From Muribaculaceae bacterium (GTDB lineage: Bacteria; Pseudomonadota; Alphaproteobacteria; Rs-D84), in the NCBI GenBank assembly GCA_023665245.1, contig JAMPEH010000064.1, positions 1 to 10,339 of the forward strand: a DNA stretch of 10,339 bases. Direction: 5' to 3'. A program made the position numbers and the translations under genes. Below, in pieces: positions 5,494 to 10,339 of this stretch. Under the pieces are notes generated by a model. The model had not been told where the DNA came from, did no database searches, and saw only the letters and a list, made by a program, of their open reading frames with translations. The number at the start of each line of letters is the position of its first letter. The first letter of the stretch is position 1.

Positions 5494-7227
5494 ATGAAAA
5501 AATTATCATTTATTGCAGCATTAACCCTTTCAACAATGCTTTCAGCCTGCGGCGGTGGTGGTCATGGCGGACATATTCCCTCAACATTACCGACAATTCC
5601 AGACAATCCAAGCACACCAAGTGGAAATGCTCCGGAGAGCTTTGATAATACAACAATTACCGAAATGAAAGCGCGTGTTATTGATGACAAAGATGGTTTT
5701 ACTGCTTTGGCACAAGAACGCCTTGGTGATAGCTATCAGACAAATACTCCACGTAAAGCAAAAGCTCGTTTTGCTATGGCTCGTGCAGGAGTTCAAGAAA
5801 TTGATGATGAATTAAATCAAAAGCTTTTGGATAATATGATTAAAGTTTTGGTTGAGAACAACTGGAATGGTGTTTCTGCAGATGATTATGAAAAAGCATT
5901 GTTATTAGCTGGTTTTGATAAAGAACAACTTGCAGAATTAAATGATGCTACATCTTACCAGAACTTTATTAAAGAGCATCAAACAGATATTAAAGAAGGA
6001 ATTGATAGTGTTTATGCTCATGCCAGTTTGACAATAGATAATGCTAAAATGCGTTTAGTTGAGCAAGATGAAGAGGGAACACAAAATTCCTTTATTAATT
6101 TAACATTAAATAAATCCGGTAAAATTGACGGTATTGAGATTTCTAAAAATAAAGAGGCATATAAACTAACCAGAGACGGCAACAAAAATAAATTTGATAA
6201 TGAACATACTGTTTACAGATATGGAATTAACAATACTTATTATACAGGGATATTTGTTGAATCTTTAACGCCATTAGAGCCCAATGAATGGAAAGCGCGT
6301 CTTAAAGCCCGCATCAAGGAGATTGAACCATCTCAAGCCTATGATGAAGGAAATGAAGAACATAATCACCAACTTGCCGAAGAACTGATAAAAGCTGTTG
6401 ATGAGATAACAGATTATGTTGAGGGTAATATGAAAGACCTTAAGGGGGAAAACGGAAATAATCCGAAAGAACTTTTCTACACCAGCTACACCAAAAAAGA
6501 AAGTGCTGAATATACCAGTTATGCCAAAGATTTAAAACTTGCCTATTCTGATTTTGGCACAATATCTTTAACCGGAAGTGATACATTCAAAGACAATAAA
6601 AATGAAATCAATGAAACTAAAACGTTTGCGGGTGGATATGAAAAGAAAAAAATTGCAGCAAATGATATACAAAACGATATAACATTTAGCGGACGAGCTG
6701 TAGGTGCTATCAATTATCTAAAAGGAGAAAACGAATCAGATAAGACGCTTGATACCGGTAAATTAGAATTAGATACAAATGCTACTTTGGAGTTTAATGC
6801 TAAAGATAAGACGCAAACTCTTACTGCCAATTTTGATAATTGGTATAATCTTGAAGCTACTACGGATATGACTGGTAAAGGAGATTTGACATTATCTGGC
6901 GGAGAAAAAATTGCAGATAACAAATTCAAATTTCATGAGCAAATAGAAAATGCTGAAAATCCGATTAATGAGGATATTCTGAAATATAAAGATGAATATA
7001 CGATTAATGACTTTACAACAGCCAAACAAATAAAAACTGATAAAACAGGGCATTCTGAACCAACTTATGGTTCAATGGAGGTTGGTTATTACGGTGATAA
7101 CGGCAAACCAAGTGAAGCAACCGGATATGTGTATTATTCAGAAGGATTTGGCTGGACAAATAAAGAAGGAAAAGAAGTCGGAGACCGTATTTTTGTAAAT
7201 ATTGGCTTTGGAGCTAAAAAGGACTAA
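5494..7227 (+). CDS. Surface lipoprotein, TbpB-like barrel, probable Slam substrate
   Basis: A 577-residue lipoprotein. The signal peptide ends in lipobox L16-S17-A18-C19. The mature N-terminus is CGGGGHGGH, a glycine-rich anchor like those of transferrin-binding-protein-type Slam substrates, here with two histidines. Residues about 50-180 look helical and charged. From about 345 to the end the protein is beta-rich with features of the TbpB-type small barrel: FSGRAVGAINY (398-408), the TLEFN...TLTANF strands near 430-450, and YGSMEVGYYG followed by PSEATGYVYY near 525-548, resembling the TbpB GxFYG...EvgG pattern. GGAG (5482-5485) is 8 bases before ATG 5494. The stop codon abuts the start of the Slam gene, so the two are translationally coupled, as expected for a substrate and its translocator. 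No transferrin, haemoglobin or other ligand can be assigned, and there is no TonB receptor gene in the window. Confidence 0.85.
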   Translation: MKKLSFIAALTLSTMLSACGGGGHGGHIPSTLPTIPDNPSTPSGNAPESFDNTTITEMKARVIDDKDGFTALAQERLGDSYQTNTPRKAKARFAMARAGVQEIDDELNQKLLDNMIKVLVENNWNGVSADDYEKALLLAGFDKEQLAELNDATSYQNFIKEHQTDIKEGIDSVYAHASLTIDNAKMRLVEQDEEGTQNSFINLTLNKSGKIDGIEISKNKEAYKLTRDGNKNKFDNEHTVYRYGINNTYYTGIFVESLTPLEPNEWKARLKARIKEIEPSQAYDEGNEEHNHQLAEELIKAVDEITDYVEGNMKDLKGENGNNPKELFYTSYTKKESAEYTSYAKDLKLAYSDFGTISLTGSDTFKDNKNEINETKTFAGGYEKKKIAANDIQNDITFSGRAVGAINYLKGENESDKTLDTGKLELDTNATLEFNAKDKTQTLTANFDNWYNLEATTDMTGKGDLTLSGGEKIADNKFKFHEQIENAENPINEDILKYKDEYTINDFTTAKQIKTDKTGHSEPTYGSMEVGYYGDNGKPSEATGYVYYSEGFGWTNKEGKEVGDRIFVNIGFGAKKD

Positions 7228-8589
7228 ATGTTCAAACGGACTGCGATAATACTTGGGGTGTTTTTACTGCTTTTGGGGTATCAAACCCAAGCACAGGAAA
7301 CGCCCCAAGTTTCTGAAAACCAAACTATCCTGACAATGACACACGAGCAGGTTTTAACCTTTGCCAAAGAACTTATGAGCAAAGGACAGCTTGATGATGC
7401 CAGAAAAGCTCTGCTTGCCAAGCCTTACGATGTGAAAGAGTTGGAGATTGAACGTCTGTATTTGCTCGCTCAAATTGCCACAGCCGAACATAAGTACGAT
7501 GAAGCAATAGACATTTATTACTTTATTCTCAATTATCAGCCAGACATTTCAAACATTCGCTTTCGGTTGGCAGAACTTTACCTTAAAAAAGAAGACTGGT
7601 GGCGGGCTGACTATCATTATCGCTTGGCTTTGGCTGATAAAGACTTGCCTAAAATGGTGCAATATCGTATCGGACAAGCCTTAAATTATATCCGTAAAAA
7701 CAAAAACTGGAATGTGTGGTTTAACTTCGGCGTTGCCCCTGATAATAATGTGAATAACACCACTTCCGGTGAACAATGCGTGATGACAATGTTCGGTGTG
7801 ATGTGTAACACTTTGGACGAACCGGAAAAAGATGTCGGTTTTAACATTACAGCCGGTGGAAACTATGAATATAAACTCTCTGACAAGTGGCGTATTCGCA
7901 ACGAAGCGATGGTTTATACCGCTCGTTATAATGATAAAAAATACGATGATGTTTATTTGTATTATGTGTTGGGTGCTAAATATGTTTATGAAAACGGCGA
8001 TATTTTCTTCGGACCAACATTTTCCCGCCGCTACCTGGGACATACTGCCTATAACTATTCAACAGGCTTTATGGTGGAAAACAGTTATGACATCACCAAG
8101 CAACTCAATGTCAACCTAACATTAAGCTACACGCCAACATATTATGATGATTACAGCGATATTTTAGATGGTGATACTAAAAGTGCCAGACTGCGGCTGT
8201 TCTATGCTTTGGATAATACCAAATACCTTATTTTTAAGACAGGATATGATTACGAGAAAACCAAAGACAAAACATATACTAATGATAGAATAAACTTTGC
8301 TCTTGGCTTTGGTGCAGAACTTCCGTATGGCTTTCATGTCTACGCTGAACCGTCAGTGCTTTATACCCAATACAAAGGCGAACGCTGGACAGTTAAAGAT
8401 TATGAATTTCAGCAAGTAAAAGAAAAAGATACCACCCAAAGATACTCAATCTCTCTTTCTAACCGCAATATCGCCGTTTGGGGCTTGGTGCCAACCTTAA
8501 CATATTCCTACACTGATAAAAGCTCTAATATCTGGCAGCGAGAATATCAAAAATCCTTGATTGAACTAACGATTAGTAAGAGATTTTAG
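7228..8589 (+). CDS. slam: Surface lipoprotein assembly modifier (Slam), type XI secretion translocator
   Basis: A 453-residue outer-membrane protein of the Slam (DUF560) family, which moves specific lipoproteins to the cell surface. A signal peptide spans residues 1-22 with cleavage after TQA. Residues about 40-155 form TPR-type helices (for example LDDARKALLA, YDEAIDIYYFILN, WWRADYHYRLAL). The junction motif WNVWFNFGVAPDNNVNN (161-177) is typical of the family start of the barrel. Alternating Tyr/Phe-rich strands continue to the terminal KRF. Length is normal for Slam. ATG 7228 directly follows the TAA of the lipoprotein, with AAGGA at 7219-7223, so expression is coupled. By family knowledge the adjacent lipoprotein is the likely cargo; because it keeps a lipobox it should be surface-anchored rather than released. 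The 3' end is 6 bases from the convergent gene. Confidence 0.9.
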   Translation: MFKRTAIILGVFLLLLGYQTQAQETPQVSENQTILTMTHEQVLTFAKELMSKGQLDDARKALLAKPYDVKELEIERLYLLAQIATAEHKYDEAIDIYYFILNYQPDISNIRFRLAELYLKKEDWWRADYHYRLALADKDLPKMVQYRIGQALNYIRKNKNWNVWFNFGVAPDNNVNNTTSGEQCVMTMFGVMCNTLDEPEKDVGFNITAGGNYEYKLSDKWRIRNEAMVYTARYNDKKYDDVYLYYVLGAKYVYENGDIFFGPTFSRRYLGHTAYNYSTGFMVENSYDITKQLNVNLTLSYTPTYYDDYSDILDGDTKSARLRLFYALDNTKYLIFKTGYDYEKTKDKTYTNDRINFALGFGAELPYGFHVYAEPSVLYTQYKGERWTVKDYEFQQVKEKDTTQRYSISLSNRNIAVWGLVPTLTYSYTDKSSNIWQREYQKSLIELTISKRF

Positions 8590-8595
8590 GAAAAA

Positions 8596-10263
8596 CTATT
8601 CCTTCTTCTCTATCTCCTTTGCAATTTCGTTTGCTCTTTTCATATCACCACTTTTGTAGGCATCAAGAAACGGAATATAATAGCGACTGTTTTTACCTTC
8701 GCCTCTATAATAAATAGTTTTTTGTCCCCCATTAGCTTTGTCTTCTTTTCTTTTGGTGAGAAGTGTATTGTAGGATAAGCCCAGATAATCGGCCGCTTGT
8801 TTAATATTTAACCATTTAGAACGTGCAGCAATATCAAATTTGTTCTTTGATGCTGTTAAATCGTTTAAATAAAATTGCTCCAATTCTTGTGCATAGCTCT
8901 CAAGTTTATGTGTCTTCAATAGTTTTATAAAGTTTTTAATTGATTGTGGAGCGATTTTAACCATCTTCATGCTAAAAAGGATTTGTTTGAATTTAGCAAT
9001 ATCCGGAAGTAAAATATCTTTATTCCTAAAATCAGTTAAAAAGAATAGATTACTCCAATTTGCGGCGGTAAAACGTACATTCTCAAAAAATACTCCGCCA
9101 TTAAAAATAATATTTTCAAAATGAGCCTTTAAGAACATAATGTTTGACAATCGGAAGTTTGCAGTGTCAGAAAACCGACAATCTTTTAGAATTAAAGTAT
9201 TGTGCATATTTTCGGTTATATCATCAATTGTTACATCAACATTAAATGTGCATTTTTCAAACATTAAGACACTGATAATTTGTTGGTAGGATGCATAGGG
9301 CTTTGCGTTATAGTCAAATGTATTGTTAAAAGTACAATTTCTAAAGAAAAGCGACCTTGAGTTTTCATAAAAACAAAAATTAAAAATACAGTTTTCAAAT
9401 TCTAATGTCCGTACAAAAGGACAGGACAAAAATAAATTGTTTACGGTGTTAAATACATTCTCTGCGTAGAAATTCACATCTTTGAAATGAACTTTAAGAC
9501 TATTAAAATTTTCAATTTCAATATGAATATGAGGATTTTTCTGAGAAAATTCTATTTGTGTGGCAGGTGTTTCAAACTCATATTCTGTCTCAAACTTATC
9601 AAACCAAGCATTAAACCTTTGTTGGTTTGTATTGATAATTTCTTCTTGAAATCCTGTAAGGATTTGGGGCTTCGGTTGCTCCAAGTATGTGTGAAACACC
9701 GTTGTTAAAACGGATAAAAAACAGCGTAGAGCATCTGCATAATATGAGGCATATTGGTCTAAATAATTCTGATTTATTCGGATAGTTCCTTTGGGTTTAG
9801 ACGGGATTTTTAATAGAAAGTTTTTTAATGTTTCAAATTCTTTTGTTTGGACAGTACATTCTTTTATCTTTTCTTCATAGCAGGTTATCAATTCTTTTAT
9901 TGAATCTCCGGCATTAGCTATATCAGGTTGCGGACATAAATGATAAACATCAGCGAACTCCGTAATGAAATGTTTAGCAAAAGAAAATACATCATGCATA
10001 TTGTTACAATAAACGAAATGACTATTTGCAATCATCAAAGCCAAATTTTTAGCATATTCTCTCTTTAATAAAGCATAAATATGATTTTCAAACTCTTTAT
10101 TTTCATTTGTTTGATAATCATAATGGTGCAGCAATGGAAAATCATATTCCGAAGGAAAATCTCCTATTGCAGAAAGCTCATTCATGGCATAAATGTCTTC
10201 CGTAAATTGCTGAACTTTAATATTAACCAATTTTCTCATAGTGTTTTCCATTGTAAAACTCAC
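8596..10263 (-). CDS. Unknown protein, beta-helix-like repeats plus C-terminal helix-turn-helix
   Basis: I do not recognise this 555-residue protein as a named family. Residues 1-240 look alpha-helical and soluble. Residues about 255-400 contain repeated F-x-x-C/V/I-x-F units (FKDVNF 260, FENCIF 289, FRNCTF 307, FEKCTF 335, LKDCRF 359, FENIIF 382, FENVRF 393), roughly 11-28 residues apart, suggesting a right-handed beta-helix related to pentapeptide-type solenoids. Residues about 484-535 (WLNIKQAADYLGLSYNTL ... YYIPFLDAY) fit an excisionase/MerR-like helix-turn-helix, so DNA binding is plausible. There is no signal peptide or membrane segment. The start is uncertain. GTG 10263 has GGGGAGG 14 bases upstream, a long gap; ATG 10251 and ATG 10239 are in frame with weaker signals; TGA closes the frame just upstream of the GTG. 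It is convergent with the Slam operon and may belong to a leftward unit of its own. Confidence 0.8.
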   Translation of the reverse strand: MSFTMENTMRKLVNIKVQQFTEDIYAMNELSAIGDFPSEYDFPLLHHYDYQTNENKEFENHIYALLKREYAKNLALMIANSHFVYCNNMHDVFSFAKHFITEFADVYHLCPQPDIANAGDSIKELITCYEEKIKECTVQTKEFETLKNFLLKIPSKPKGTIRINQNYLDQYASYYADALRCFLSVLTTVFHTYLEQPKPQILTGFQEEIINTNQQRFNAWFDKFETEYEFETPATQIEFSQKNPHIHIEIENFNSLKVHFKDVNFYAENVFNTVNNLFLSCPFVRTLEFENCIFNFCFYENSRSLFFRNCTFNNTFDYNAKPYASYQQIISVLMFEKCTFNVDVTIDDITENMHNTLILKDCRFSDTANFRLSNIMFLKAHFENIIFNGGVFFENVRFTAANWSNLFFLTDFRNKDILLPDIAKFKQILFSMKMVKIAPQSIKNFIKLLKTHKLESYAQELEQFYLNDLTASKNKFDIAARSKWLNIKQAADYLGLSYNTLLTKRKEDKANGGQKTIYYRGEGKNSRYYIPFLDAYKSGDMKRANEIAKEIEKKE

Positions 10264-10339
10264 ATATCAAAACCATACCTCCCCATAAGTTTAATTTCGC
10301 TTAAAAAATATCAAAATTTTGCGATTCGTTATGTTTTTT
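10264..10339. promoter_or_regulatory. Upstream region of the helix-turn-helix gene
   Basis: Seventy-six AT-rich bases. A strong GGGGAGG (minus strand, 10284-10278) lies here, too close to an out-of-frame ATG at 10276 (1 base) and rather far from the GTG at 10263 (14 bases). A perfect ten-base palindrome CAAAATTTTG sits at 10312-10321. On the minus strand TTGATA overlapping it is a possible -35, but I see no convincing -10. Confidence 0.35.

Noticed and set aside
7234..7241. A further copy of AAACGGAC, the core of the inverted repeat, at the start of the Slam gene
   Set aside because: Only eight bases match and they encode the signal peptide. About 0.3 such matches are expected by chance in a window of this size on both strands.
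8588..8603. AGGAA/TTCCT hairpin between the convergent Slam gene and the helix-turn-helix gene
   Set aside because: Only a five-base AT-rich stem with no clear T run on either strand; too weak to call a terminator.
9405..9412. ATGTCCGT inside the gene at 8596-10263, resembling the other strand of the repeat core
   Set aside because: An eight-base match within coding sequence with no partner nearby; consistent with chance.

Overview
This is an AT-rich window from a Gram-negative bacterium. A type V autotransporter with a C-terminal outer-membrane barrel, a lipobox lipoprotein and a Slam-type outer-membrane barrel all require an outer membrane. The base composition, the Mpi-like invertases and the style of the surface proteins suggest an uncultured, host-associated (perhaps gut) Pseudomonadota. 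The genus cannot be read from the sequence.

Layout. Bases 1-1913 are a recombinase region. Two paralogous Mpi/Hin-type serine recombinases lie on the minus strand; the first is cut by the window edge. A plus-strand SLOG/DUF1273-like gene sits between them. Bases 1914-2135 are a control region. It holds a pair of inverted repeats (1964-1977 and 2111-2124) enclosing about 133 bp with promoter-like signals on both strands. Bases 2136-5420 encode a 1094-residue autotransporter, followed by a rho-independent terminator (5435-5472). Bases 5494-8589 are a two-gene operon: a surface-type lipoprotein with a TbpB-like C-terminal barrel, and its probable translocator of the Slam family (type XI secretion). 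Bases 8596-10263, convergent with that operon, encode an unfamiliar protein with a beta-helix-like middle and a C-terminal helix-turn-helix. Bases 10264-10339 are its upstream region.

How the parts may work together. The main inference is a DNA-inversion switch. An Mpi-family invertase sits 51 bp from inverted repeats that bracket the promoter region of a large surface adhesin-like protein, and the adhesin's ribosome binding site lies just outside the invertible segment. The half-site AAACGGACAT resembles the Bacteroides Mpi site as I recall it. Inversion would turn the autotransporter on or off. It might also exchange the promoters that serve the autotransporter and the recombinase. Any effect on the downstream lipoprotein-Slam operon would depend on read-through of the terminator. 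No rRNA, tRNA, CRISPR array or insertion sequence was seen.
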